A stretch of DNA of 53,376 bases from the NCBI GenBank assembly GCA_050735975.1, contig JBOHVS010000341.1, positions 1 to 53,376 on the forward strand. The letters run 5' to 3'. The notes under the pieces are model-generated. The model saw nothing but the letters and a program-made list of their open reading frames with translations. It made no database searches and was not told the origin of the DNA. Shown piece after piece: positions 18,048 to 26,894 of this stretch (the stretch's first letter is position 1; each line of letters begins with the position of its first letter). Position numbers and translations under genes: made by a program. This DNA comes from DATMBL01 sp050735975. GTDB lineage: Bacteria > Desulfobacterota > Binatia > UBA9968.

Positions 18048-19622
18048 TCAATTCTTGGCGGGTGGAAAATATTCACCGGCCGCGACTCTTTCAGCTAACG
18101 CATCGTCCTCCGTCGTCCAGAGGTCCAGCGGATAGCCGTACCAGGGAGTCTTCAGCCGAAGCTCGGGCATTCGCTCCTGTTGCCAAATCTCCAGCGCCCG
18201 TTCCATGAATTTTCTCTTCGGCAATCCGACTGGAGGGTACTTTCCCTTGCGGGTCGCGTCGATCAAGAGACCGCCGCAACCCACGGGAGGCGGATAGAAA
18301 CGTTCTTCCGGGTGGCTCATAAGCGCATACGCGGAAGGGTCGAGCAATGGCGAGCGGCCGGTGATCACTTGGACATCGCGATGCGGTTGCATGGCGAAAC
18401 TGATCGCCCACATCACCATGTCCGGGTCCTTAGGATCGATGTCCTCATCGACGACGATGATCACTTTATTGGTCGTGTCCATGCCGGAAGCGGCCTGCAG
18501 CGCTTGCTTTGGTTTGCTCGGGTGGGTCTTTGCCATCCGGATCACCCACCAATTCCAGCCGCCGCCCATCTCCGGGCAGCAGATTTCCAATACTTCCGGA
18601 AGATTGCAGCTATATTTGAGAAAGTTATAAAGCATCATTTCGCGGCAGGTGCGGGAGATACCGTTGGATTCGCTCGGCGGCAAGCCCACCAGAATAGCCG
18701 TGAAGACCGGCTCGCGCCGGAAGGTAATCGCCTTGACGTCGATGACCGGACGAAGCCCGCGTTCCGCCATGAGATAGCCGGGATAGTCGCTGAAAGGCTC
18801 GCCGCGATCCATTGCATCGACGGATATCTCGCCTTCGATAATGATCTCCGCTTCGGCGGGAACCTCCAGGGGAATTGTTTTGCAAGGAACCAAATCTACG
18901 GGACGACCGCGGATTGCGCCGGCGACTGCCAGCTCATCGAGACCGTACGGCAAATTCGCCGCCGACACGTAATTGATGTCGGGCAAGGCGCCGAGAACGA
19001 TTGCAACGGGAAGCGGTTCTCCGCGCTTCGCCGCGGCGGGATGATGGTAAAGCATAGCGTGATGGGTGCGCGCGATCCCGGCGATAAGTTTCTGCTCTCC
19101 GCGGAAGTGACCGCTGTACATGCCGACGTTTCTCACCCCTGTTGCCGGATCTTCAGTGATAAACGGGGCCGTGAAACGAATCCCGCAGCTAAATCCAGGT
19201 TCCTCCACCGGGGCCGGCAAATTGGTGAGGCCGAAATCTTTGAGCCTTGGGCCGCTGTAGACTTCTTGTTGAACGGCAGCCTGACCGATCGTTTGGGGTT
19301 CTATCGGTTTGACCAGGGCGCGATGCCACTTCTCGTAAATGTCCTGCGGATCTTCGCAGCCCAGGCCGAGGCCGAGAATAGCTCTGGACGAACCGTAAAC
19401 CCCGGTGGCCACTTTTACGTCATATTTTTTTCCTTTGCTGTTATGAACGTTCTCGAACAGCAGCGCCTGTCTCCTGTCATCGCCCAAGCCGCGATACTGA
19501 AGACGCATCAGCGGCATGAGCTCGGTGTCTTTATTGACCGGCCGCCGCCAGCGATGGAGTTTTCCGCGCCTTTCGAGCTCGTTTAGGTAGGCGCGAAAGT
19601 CAGCAAAGTAATCGTCTGACAT
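18048..19622 (-). CDS. UbiD-family prenylated-FMN decarboxylase, third copy
   Basis: The 524-residue protein is the longest and most divergent UbiD member here. It keeps NVGMYSGHF in the prFMN region, where Arg of the usual YR is replaced by Ser-Gly, and GEPFSDYPGYL with E275 and D280 in the acid motif. The missing Arg at the expected place and Asp for Glu set it apart from the two other copies, so substrate or activity may differ. ATG 19622 has AAAGGA about 12 nt upstream. It is the first gene of the operon that runs to 10186. A candidate sigma-70-type promoter lies about 300 bp upstream. Confidence 0.85.
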   Translation of the reverse strand: MSDDYFADFRAYLNELERRGKLHRWRRPVNKDTELMPLMRLQYRGLGDDRRQALLFENVHNSKGKKYDVKVATGVYGSSRAILGLGLGCEDPQDIYEKWHRALVKPIEPQTIGQAAVQQEVYSGPRLKDFGLTNLPAPVEEPGFSCGIRFTAPFITEDPATGVRNVGMYSGHFRGEQKLIAGIARTHHAMLYHHPAAAKRGEPLPVAIVLGALPDINYVSAANLPYGLDELAVAGAIRGRPVDLVPCKTIPLEVPAEAEIIIEGEISVDAMDRGEPFSDYPGYLMAERGLRPVIDVKAITFRREPVFTAILVGLPPSESNGISRTCREMMLYNFLKYSCNLPEVLEICCPEMGGGWNWWVIRMAKTHPSKPKQALQAASGMDTTNKVIIVVDEDIDPKDPDMVMWAISFAMQPHRDVQVITGRSPLLDPSAYALMSHPEERFYPPPVGCGGLLIDATRKGKYPPVGLPKRKFMERALEIWQQERMPELRLKTPWYGYPLDLWTTEDDALAERVAAGEYFPPAKN

Positions 19623-20137
19623 TCAGGAGGGATCCTTTCTGATTGAGTCTTTTTCAGCAGCCTGCCAGCCCGGATTATTCATAGCTCAAGGAAAGCCGGG
19701 GCCGCTCCTCAAGCCGGCGCAATACGCCTCTACCTTTCTCGCGCACCGATCCTTCTGAGATCTCTTTCACCGTTAGTGCCCGGTAAGTAGGCGTACCCTG
19801 AATGTTCAAGCGCCATGTCACCGTGCCTGATTCGCAATGTCGCTTTCTCTTGACACCGTTATCGGCCCCTTTTATGAGCATGCGCGCAATGAAAGTTTCG
19901 GGATAGTGAACCGGTTGGGATAGCCAAACCTTTATATTGGAATATTTCATATGTCAAGTATTTTTGGCAATCAGAGATTAGATTTAGCGAACCAATTACA
20001 ATGTGGGATTACAGAGAGGCCGGGAACAGACACTTCGCCCCGGCGAGGCTCCGGATTTCGGGTCTACGGTCCTCTCCATAGCGGCGACTGCCGTAAGTGG
20101 TCTGTTATTCTGTAGCTGGATGATGGATAAAATCAGT
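19623..20137. other. intergenic region upstream of the UbiD/bicupin operon
   Basis: These 515 bases hold one copy of the dispersed CTTTTTCAGCAG motif (19649-19668) and a candidate promoter (19931-19957). A minus-strand open frame of 91 codons (19675-19950) exists, but its start codon lies between the proposed promoter boxes and its product resembles nothing I know, so I do not call it a gene. The AT-rich stretch 19920-19990 stands out from its surroundings. Nothing else is recognised. Confidence 0.4.
19931..19957 (-). promoter_or_regulatory. candidate sigma-70-type promoter for the UbiD/bicupin/transport operon
   Basis: On the minus strand TTGACA (19957-19952) and TATAAA (19936-19931) are separated by 15 bases. 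Both boxes are near-perfect, though the spacer is shorter than the usual 17. It points at the operon starting at 19622 and implies a leader of about 300 nt. Confidence 0.4.
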
Positions 20138-20617
20138 TCAGGAGTTCGGTAGCCGTTGATATTTGCCCTTAAAGAACAGTAGAGGGCGCTCGCCGGCGGC
20201 ATCCGCGTTGACGATCTCGCCGACGACTATCGTATGGTCACCGCCATCGTGGCATTGCTTGATCTTGCATTCAACGTAGCCAAGCACACCATCAAGGATG
20301 GCGGCCCCATTACTCCCCTCGCGCCACTGGAGCCCGGCGAATTTATCGATCCCTTTGGTGGCGAAGCGGCGGGAAATTTCCTCCTGTTGGTCGCTCAAAA
20401 AGTTGACTGTGAATCCGTTCGCGCACTCGAAGCAGGCGTAGCACTGCGCCGATTTATCGACGCTTATGAGAACCAGGGGAGGATTCAGCGATAACGAGAG
20501 GAAAGCGTTGGCCGTGAGTCCGTTGGGAAGTCCATCTTTATCCCTAGTGGTGATGACGGTCACGCCGGTAGCGAAATGGCCCATCACGCGGCGAAGCTCT
20601 TGAAGATCGATAGTCAC
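20138..20617 (-). CDS. flavin reductase domain protein (HpaC-like FMN-binding)
   Basis: The 159-residue protein is a complete flavin-reductase-like split beta-barrel domain: MGHFATGVTVITTRD, GLTANAFLSLSLNPPLVLISV, FTVNFLSDQQ and DHTIVVGEIV are typical. Such proteins supply reduced FMN or FAD to two-component monooxygenases, or themselves reduce flavin with NAD(P)H. No oxygenase component is adjacent. GTG 20617 is the start used; no ribosome site is obvious. It lies upstream of, and in the same direction as, the UbiD operon but is separated by 515 bp, so it is probably a separate unit. Confidence 0.85.
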   Translation of the reverse strand: MTIDLQELRRVMGHFATGVTVITTRDKDGLPNGLTANAFLSLSLNPPLVLISVDKSAQCYACFECANGFTVNFLSDQQEEISRRFATKGIDKFAGLQWREGSNGAAILDGVLGYVECKIKQCHDGGDHTIVVGEIVNADAAGERPLLFFKGKYQRLPNS

Positions 20618-20770
20618 CGTTACTGTAGAATGGAAAATTACAAAAAAGCTATCAGAGGCGCTGCTCTACTGTCAAACATGGGCTAAAGATGCGCTGAAAT
20701 CAAATCGGGACCGCTGGACCTCATGTCAGATAAAATGATAAAAAGGACGCTGCAAAAGGAGGACGACGCG

Positions 20771-21325
20771 ATGTCTGTGCAAGAGGCTAAACAGGATAAC
20801 TCATTGGAAAGATATACCGCCGAGGTCCGTTCCATATGGGGTAATGGCAAGGATCCGCAGTTGCCGTTCAAAGTTAAGGCGTTGATGGAGAAGCTGTTCG
20901 CGTCCACCAGCCCCGACGATCCATGGATGGCTGAGCTGATCAGGGAGGGCAAGCCATCACGGGAACTCTACCGCGACCCGGATTTTGGTTTTATCCAGAT
21001 GGGACATGTTCATAAACAGGGACATAGCAACAAACTACACGACCACGGCCCCTGCTGGGTAGTCTATGGTTCCTACCAGGGAGTTACGGAAATCACCAAA
21101 TACAAGCGCACGGACAACGGCTCACAGCCTGGAATAGCGGCTCTGGAAAAAGAAAGACTCGATCGGCTTACTCCCGGGGTTGTCCAGCCTTATTTGCCGG
21201 GCGACATTCACTCGACGGACGCGGTCCAAGGGCCGGGTGTAGTCTTCCGCTTTTTGAGCTACGACTTGGATAAGGTGGAGCGCTACCGTTACAATATGGA
21301 GAAGGGTACGGTCTTACGCGTTTGA
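20771..21325 (+). CDS. single-cupin protein, cysteine-dioxygenase-like
   Basis: About 184 residues with one cupin domain. GHSNKLHDHGPCWVVYGSYQG, quoted in part, holds the HxH pair and a later His lies in LPGDIHSTD. This spacing resembles thiol dioxygenase or anthranilate-dioxygenase-like cupins that bind one Fe(II). The frame opens at 20723, but ATG 20771 has AAAGGAGG at ideal spacing and is chosen. It is followed 74 bp downstream by an ETHE1-like hydrolase. A persulfide or thiol pathway would fit both genes, but that link is inference. Confidence 0.7.
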   Translation: MSVQEAKQDNSLERYTAEVRSIWGNGKDPQLPFKVKALMEKLFASTSPDDPWMAELIREGKPSRELYRDPDFGFIQMGHVHKQGHSNKLHDHGPCWVVYGSYQGVTEITKYKRTDNGSQPGIAALEKERLDRLTPGVVQPYLPGDIHSTDAVQGPGVVFRFLSYDLDKVERYRYNMEKGTVLRV

Positions 21326-21399
21326 TCTTTCATGAAGTATTAAAAGCCCTTTCTCAACGACGCAGATGAGTCTTTTTCAACGGGCTGTCGAGATTGATA

Positions 21400-22113
21400 A
21401 TGGCCGGTGAAGGCATCTTTTTCGAGCAAATCCGCTCGGGCGGCTGTCTTTCTTACATTATGGGCTGCAAACAAGAAAACGTCTGTGTCGTTATCGATCC
21501 TGAGGTCGATAAAGCCGAAGAATACCTTGGCCTGGCTAAATTTTTATCCTCAAAGCTTATCTACGCGATCGACACCCATACGCACGCCGATCACAACTCG
21601 GCGTGCAAGATCATGCGCGAGCGCCACGGCATTCAAGTCGTAATGCACCGCGCCTCGGACGCGCCGTACGTCGACGTAAAGACTGAAGACGGCGACGTGA
21701 TTCAATGCGGTAAGATCGCTATCAAGGTCATTTACACTCCAGGCCATACCCTGGACAGCACGTGCCTTCTCGCCAATGATAGAATTTTCACGGGCGACAC
21801 GCTGCTGATCGGGGGTTGTGGCAGAACCGACTTGCCGGGCGGCAACGCAGAGCAGCAGTATGAAAGCTTGCGCCGGTTGGAGGCGCTCGGCGATCAAATC
21901 CGCGTCTACCCCGGCCACGATTACCGCGAAGCGGTCTCCATGCTCGGCGACGAAAAGCGCACTAATGCCCGCATGCTGATCCCCAACAAGGATGAATTCG
22001 TACAGTTTATGATCTCTCGCAAACCACCCTTTCCGCGCAAGCTCGATGAAGCTCTGGAATGGAACCGCACACCCATCCAGGGCACCCAGAGAGGGATGGG
22101 CGAGGGAATCTGA
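21400..22113 (+). CDS. MBL-fold hydrolase, ETHE1 / persulfide-dioxygenase or glyoxalase II type
   Basis: The protein of about 237 residues has the complete metallo-beta-lactamase metal set: THTHADH with H60, H62, D64 and H65, GHT with H116, GDT with D133, and YPGHDY with H173. The GGCGRTDL segment after GDTLLI is a hallmark of the ETHE1 persulfide-dioxygenase branch, which carries mononuclear iron and oxidises glutathione persulfide to sulfite. TTG 21394 also lies in frame; ATG 21400 is preferred. A copy of the dispersed TTTTTCAAC motif lies immediately upstream. It converges on the molybdoenzyme gene. Confidence 0.85.
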   Translation: MAGEGIFFEQIRSGGCLSYIMGCKQENVCVVIDPEVDKAEEYLGLAKFLSSKLIYAIDTHTHADHNSACKIMRERHGIQVVMHRASDAPYVDVKTEDGDVIQCGKIAIKVIYTPGHTLDSTCLLANDRIFTGDTLLIGGCGRTDLPGGNAEQQYESLRRLEALGDQIRVYPGHDYREAVSMLGDEKRTNARMLIPNKDEFVQFMISRKPPFPRKLDEALEWNRTPIQGTQRGMGEGI

Positions 22114-22179
22114 TGTACTGTTAGAGGAAGCCAGCTGGGCTGGGATGCGTAGGAACGATCGCAAGCCGCTCCTTACACC

Positions 22180-25005
22180 CTAATCGTTTATAAGGTACGC
22201 TTCCGGCGCCGGCCGATAGGAGCGCGGCAGCCATAGGGGGCGGCGAAGATTGTCAGGTCCGGGCGCCGGCCGCGTTCTCTGCATCCACCGTTGGTAAACC
22301 TCGTGGGATTTGTTCGTATCGACGAAGACATCGCCGTATTTGTCTTCTGGACCCGGCTTTGTGACGCGAACCTTCTGGTGCCAGCAATGCTGGCCGCTGA
22401 TGAAATCGGGTTGCACCGGGAACGTCAGGTTCTGATGCACGCCGGCGTCTTGCCAGAATATTCGACTTGAATCGGCATCGGCGCTTTTAAATGGTTTGAT
22501 GCCGTGGATCTGGCGCATCATCCATTTTCCCTCTCCGACCTGCTTGAGATCGACGAAGGCCGTCGACCATCGCTCTCCTCCCGAATCCTCCTGGAGACGC
22601 CAGCGGCCCAGGTGATGGGAACAAGCGATAACCCCGGGCTTGATCCCTTCGGTCACCCAGACTTTATCGACAAAGTAACCAATCTCTGTCTGCATTTTCA
22701 AAAGGTCGCCGGTCTTTACGTCGAGGTTCTGCGCGTCTTTCGGATTGAGCCACAGAGGATTCCGTTGCGAAATCTCATACAACCATTTCGCGTTGCCGGA
22801 ACGAGTATGGATCAGGGTTGGCAATCGGAACGTGGGGAGTAACAGCATTTCACCGGCATTTGGGTCGATATGATCCGGATGCACGTGACTTTTGATGTAT
22901 CCGGGAATGGCATGCTCCGGCCATTTCCATTCTTTAAGGGTCTTTGAGAAAAATTCCAGCTTGCCTGACGGCGTGGGAAATCCGGCACAGAGCGAGCCCT
23001 CAATCTCCACGCCAACGGTGGCTCCGTTCTTGGCGATAACGTTGGTTGCGGAGTCCTTAGACGCGCCATTCAGATCAGCTTCGTTGAGTTGGTTTTCGTG
23101 GGCGCAATAAACATTGTCTTCAATCAAGAACGCGCCGTACTTGCGCATGTATTCAAGAGCGCCCAACCCTTCCCTTGCCGCTGCTTCCGGAAGACCCGGG
23201 ACGCTATTCTCGAAAATCCAGCGATAATAATCATCGACGGTCATTTTTTTCCCGGGTTCGTACGGCGATTCAAAATATTTTCTGATTCCCAAACTGCCGT
23301 CCGGATCGACACGCCATGATAATTCGATCCAGAATTCATCCTCCTCCCAAACCTCGCCGATCCCCGCTTCCTGATGAGCCTCATAGGTAAAATTGAATTT
23401 CTTGCCCTGCTTTTCCAATGCGACTCTGAGGATAGGCTGGCGAAACCCGATCCAGCGCGCCGCTTGGGTCTCCTGGCTCATGAGATCGTGCCGCTCCGAA
23501 GCATGTCCCATCGGCAGCACGTAATCGGCGAACCAAGCGGTCTCGCTCCAGGTTGGCGTGAGACAAGCGTGGCGCTCGATTTTGCTTTCGTCTGAGAGCA
23601 TCTCAATCCAACTCATACCGTCGGGATTGGTCCATACCGGATTGTAAACGCGCGTGAAATACATGGCGACCTTGCCCCGACCCTCTTTCACGAAGTGGGG
23701 CAGCAAGAAACTCATCTCGAAGAATGCAAGCGGATACTCGCGAGGCAGTAACATTTCGTTCCACACTTTTGCCGGCGGCGGCATCAGCGGCGGCGCAGGG
23801 ACATACTTGTGCCAAAGATTGGGAGCCGTTCCGCCTGGGGTTCCGACGGCGCCGGCTAATACAACCAGGAACTGTAACGCGCGCGCCACCTGCCAGCCGC
23901 CCAGGTTGCCGGCCGCGGCGTTGCGCCATACGTGAGCTGAAAACGCCGAACCCGCGCGGGCAATCTCGCGCGCCACTTCAACGATGACGCCCGGATCGAT
24001 GCCGGCCTCTTTGGCGGCAAATTCGGCAGTGAAACTCGCATAGGTCTCTTTGAGAACGGCGACAAAGCTATCGAAGGTCTGCGGTTGGCCCGCATGCTCA
24101 TCGCGCAGGTACTCTTCCCAATTAACCCAGTTCCGCACGAAGTCGCGGTCAAAAAGATCTTCTTGCAGCAGGACATTGCACATCGCCAGCAAAATCGCGG
24201 CTTCGCTGCCAGGCCATGGCGATAGCCAGAAATCCGCCTTGGACGCGGTGTTGGAGAGGCGCGTGTCGATGACGCAGATCTTGGCTCCGGCGCTTTTTCC
24301 CTCGATGATGCGCTGAGCATGTGGGTTGAAGTAATGGCCGCTTTCGAGATGGGAGCTCAACAGGAGGATGAAGCGGGCGTTTGCGTAGTCAGGCGACGGG
24401 CGATCGATGCCGGACCAGAAAGCGTAGCCGGCGCGCGCGCCGGCTGAACAGACATTGGTGTGGCTGTTGTGACCATCGATCCCCCATGCATGAAGGATTC
24501 TCTGATTATAAACGATCTCATGCCCGGGACGCCCGACGTGATACATGATTTCGGTCCGGCGATCCTCCTGCAACGCCTTCCTGACTCGTCCAGCGATGTC
24601 ATCGAGAACCTCATCCCAAGTAACCCGCTCCCACTTCCCCTCTCCCCTTTTACCCGCGCGCATGAGGGGATACCTGATCCTCTCAGGGTCCGTCACCTGA
24701 TTTAATGTCGCAGGGCCTTTGGCGCAGTTCCGCCCTCGGCTACCGGGGTGTTCAGGGTTGCCTTCGAATCTACGGATGCGGTTTGTGTCTTTTTCGACCA
24801 ATCCTAGCAGCCCACAGGCTGCCTCGCAGTTGAAACAGATTGTCGGGATGATCTGATAGTGCTTTTCAACTTTCTTCGGCCAGTGGGCGGTGTCGTATTC
24901 CACCCAGTCATCCCACTTGGCAACGGGAGGGTAACTGGCTAATTCTCCCGTGGCATTTTCGAGTCGCGCTGCCACAGGATGAAGGGGCTGCCGATTGTTA
25001 CTCAT
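22180..25005 (-). CDS. molybdopterin-dependent oxidoreductase catalytic subunit (DMSO reductase superfamily)
   Basis: The 941-residue protein has an N-terminal [4Fe-4S] motif (C57, C60, C64, C94) and a long molybdopterin domain. C186 in SHTNVCSAGARAGY lies where the Mo/W ligand is expected, a Cys as in polysulfide/thiosulfate reductases and periplasmic nitrate reductase. The C-terminal molybdopterin-dinucleotide-binding domain includes RNPLWLNPKDAQ. No twin-arginine signal is present, so the enzyme appears cytoplasmic. ATG 25005 has AAGGA upstream. It follows the fused FeS/NrfD subunit by 136 bp, together forming a two-gene membrane oxidoreductase. Substrate unknown. Confidence 0.88.
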   Translation of the reverse strand: MSNNRQPLHPVAARLENATGELASYPPVAKWDDWVEYDTAHWPKKVEKHYQIIPTICFNCEAACGLLGLVEKDTNRIRRFEGNPEHPGSRGRNCAKGPATLNQVTDPERIRYPLMRAGKRGEGKWERVTWDEVLDDIAGRVRKALQEDRRTEIMYHVGRPGHEIVYNQRILHAWGIDGHNSHTNVCSAGARAGYAFWSGIDRPSPDYANARFILLLSSHLESGHYFNPHAQRIIEGKSAGAKICVIDTRLSNTASKADFWLSPWPGSEAAILLAMCNVLLQEDLFDRDFVRNWVNWEEYLRDEHAGQPQTFDSFVAVLKETYASFTAEFAAKEAGIDPGVIVEVAREIARAGSAFSAHVWRNAAAGNLGGWQVARALQFLVVLAGAVGTPGGTAPNLWHKYVPAPPLMPPPAKVWNEMLLPREYPLAFFEMSFLLPHFVKEGRGKVAMYFTRVYNPVWTNPDGMSWIEMLSDESKIERHACLTPTWSETAWFADYVLPMGHASERHDLMSQETQAARWIGFRQPILRVALEKQGKKFNFTYEAHQEAGIGEVWEEDEFWIELSWRVDPDGSLGIRKYFESPYEPGKKMTVDDYYRWIFENSVPGLPEAAAREGLGALEYMRKYGAFLIEDNVYCAHENQLNEADLNGASKDSATNVIAKNGATVGVEIEGSLCAGFPTPSGKLEFFSKTLKEWKWPEHAIPGYIKSHVHPDHIDPNAGEMLLLPTFRLPTLIHTRSGNAKWLYEISQRNPLWLNPKDAQNLDVKTGDLLKMQTEIGYFVDKVWVTEGIKPGVIACSHHLGRWRLQEDSGGERWSTAFVDLKQVGEGKWMMRQIHGIKPFKSADADSSRIFWQDAGVHQNLTFPVQPDFISGQHCWHQKVRVTKPGPEDKYGDVFVDTNKSHEVYQRWMQRTRPAPGPDNLRRPLWLPRSYRPAPEAYLIND

Positions 25006-25141
25006 CGTTGAATTCCTTTTGGCGGCGAATCATTCGATCGAAGATCCTTCACTTTGTTTCATGATAACGAGAGTCTCGCATTTTGATCAGAAAGAAACAA
25101 TTTCATATGCATTATGGCGGATTGAAAGTGCTCCACTCTCG

Positions 25142-26665
25142 TTAACTCAACGGTACCGCCTGGCCGGCTTTGATCCAGAGATTCTCGTACATCCATAAGC
25201 CGAACAGAACCAGGACGGACGCAATCAGATTGGGAACGATAGAACCCGTCGGCCATAGTGTCAGTCCTATGGGCACGATAACACCCAGGCCGACGACGAA
25301 GATCCAAAACTGCTTGCCCAGGGCGCCTTTGATGAGGAGGTTTGCGGAACGCGCGACTTCCTCACTGCCGTGCCCCATGAAAAGGTCCACAAAGATCGTC
25401 GCCAGGCCGGCAAAAAGCGATATCATCAAAAGATTCCCCAGCCAGTAAAACAACGGCGGAGTCAACCCGAAAAATACGCCGACGAGGATAAGCACCGCGG
25501 CCCCTGCCGCAATGGCTTGAACGAGTAGGTGCCAGAACAACAGCGGGCTTTGCCAGAAGTCACGTCCTCGAGCTTGCGCGAATAAGAAAGCCGAATAGCA
25601 TGCGGAAGCGATCGCGAAGAGGGCGGTCGGCCAAACGATCAACGGAGAAACCGTCCCTTGAGTGAATACCTGCACAAGCCATGCGGTTGCCAGGATACCC
25701 AACATCAACAGAACGTACCCGCCCAAAACCAGCCACGAGTCGAGGTTTGGTTTGGTCAGAATGTATAGAAACCTGCCGGGCTTGCTCAGGTCGAGCACAA
25801 GCAACAAAAGAGTAATCGCGAGAAATACCAGGCCAAGTATTGGGCTGATCACGTACAAGACCGGCGCATCCTGTTCAAAACCCATGTTGAGCAACAGCGC
25901 CGAGAGCAGAAGGACACCGGCTGAGATTGACTTTGTCCAGAGATACGAGGCGATTGTTTTGCCCCACGGCGTGACGTGCGGAACGTCGTAAACTTCACGC
26001 GCCGTACTAGGAGCTTTATAATTCCGAGCCCCGTTCTGGAGCGCGTATAGATCCTCTCCCGGCGCTTTCTCGGCCCATAAGTGGCTTTCCTGCGGTGACA
26101 TCCGCGTCGGCTGCAAGAGATCGCCCTCGACGCCTGCATAAAAGAGCTTCGGTTGAGTCCCTTTCTCCGGCTTCCGGACAGTCGTTTTCTCTACGGCAAC
26201 GCGCCGGCTGATCTCGCTATTGAGATCATCGAGGTCGCCTGAAAGTATCGCCTGGGTCGGACATACGACCTCACAGGCCGGTTTGTAGCCCATCTCGATG
26301 CGGGGCGCGTCGAAGTTGCATTTCGCCGCGGTGTTTCGATCCGGATCTATATAAAGCGCGTCGTAGGGACAGGCTTGCATGCAGGACTTGCAGCCGATGC
26401 AGCGCTCGCTGTCGAAATCAACGATGCCGTCGGATCTGCGGAACAGGGCAACCGTGGGGCAAATCTCAATGCACGGGGCATCGTCGCAGTGATTGCAACG
26501 CAGCACCGCGAAATGGCGCCGGGTGTCCGGATAGTAGCCTTTCTCGATATATTTCACCCAGGTCCGGTTCACACCAACGGGAACATCGTGCTCTTCCTTG
26601 CACGCGACCGTGCAGGCGTGACAGCCGATGCAGCGGTTTTGATCGATAAGAAATCCGTAGCGCAT
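25142..26665 (-). CDS. fused ferredoxin (four-cluster) and NrfD/PsrC membrane subunit of a molybdoenzyme
   Basis: The 507-residue protein joins an electron-transfer subunit (about 1-200) to an NrfD-type membrane anchor with about eight helices (about 235-505). Cysteines group as C12/15/18/22, C57/60/65/69, C89/92/95/99 and C116/x/131/135. In the last group the expected second Cys is Asp 119, so only 15 of 16 ligands are Cys. The domain order PsrB-PsrC in one chain suggests quinone-linked electron transfer with the catalytic subunit encoded next. ATG 26665 is preceded by AAGGG. The gene is complete and in frame throughout. Confidence 0.88.
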   Translation of the reverse strand: MRYGFLIDQNRCIGCHACTVACKEEHDVPVGVNRTWVKYIEKGYYPDTRRHFAVLRCNHCDDAPCIEICPTVALFRRSDGIVDFDSERCIGCKSCMQACPYDALYIDPDRNTAAKCNFDAPRIEMGYKPACEVVCPTQAILSGDLDDLNSEISRRVAVEKTTVRKPEKGTQPKLFYAGVEGDLLQPTRMSPQESHLWAEKAPGEDLYALQNGARNYKAPSTAREVYDVPHVTPWGKTIASYLWTKSISAGVLLLSALLLNMGFEQDAPVLYVISPILGLVFLAITLLLLVLDLSKPGRFLYILTKPNLDSWLVLGGYVLLMLGILATAWLVQVFTQGTVSPLIVWPTALFAIASACYSAFLFAQARGRDFWQSPLLFWHLLVQAIAAGAAVLILVGVFFGLTPPLFYWLGNLLMISLFAGLATIFVDLFMGHGSEEVARSANLLIKGALGKQFWIFVVGLGVIVPIGLTLWPTGSIVPNLIASVLVLFGLWMYENLWIKAGQAVPLS

Positions 26666-26894
26666 TCGGTACCCTTCTAGCCAAAGACAATTCTAACGTT
26701 GATAGCAATCGCTCAAAGACGCGTCAACCGGCATCGCCCCTACGGTTCAATGACGCTTCCTCCGAACATCCTCCCTCTCCTTGGGACTGTGTTGCAATGT
26801 CATTCAGTCTCTCAGGGGAGAGCATGTAAGAAGGTGACAGTGTCACACCCCTTTGTGCATAGGAAGTTTCGAACTCTCGAATAACGGACCGTTC

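Noticed and set aside
18180..19586. Plus-strand open frame of 468 codons
   Set aside because: It lies entirely antisense to the third UbiD gene, whose motifs and start are clear; its product resembles nothing and is caused by high GC in the third position.
19675..19950. Minus-strand open frame of 91 codons upstream of the UbiD operon
   Set aside because: No family resemblance, no ribosome site, and its start lies within the candidate promoter.
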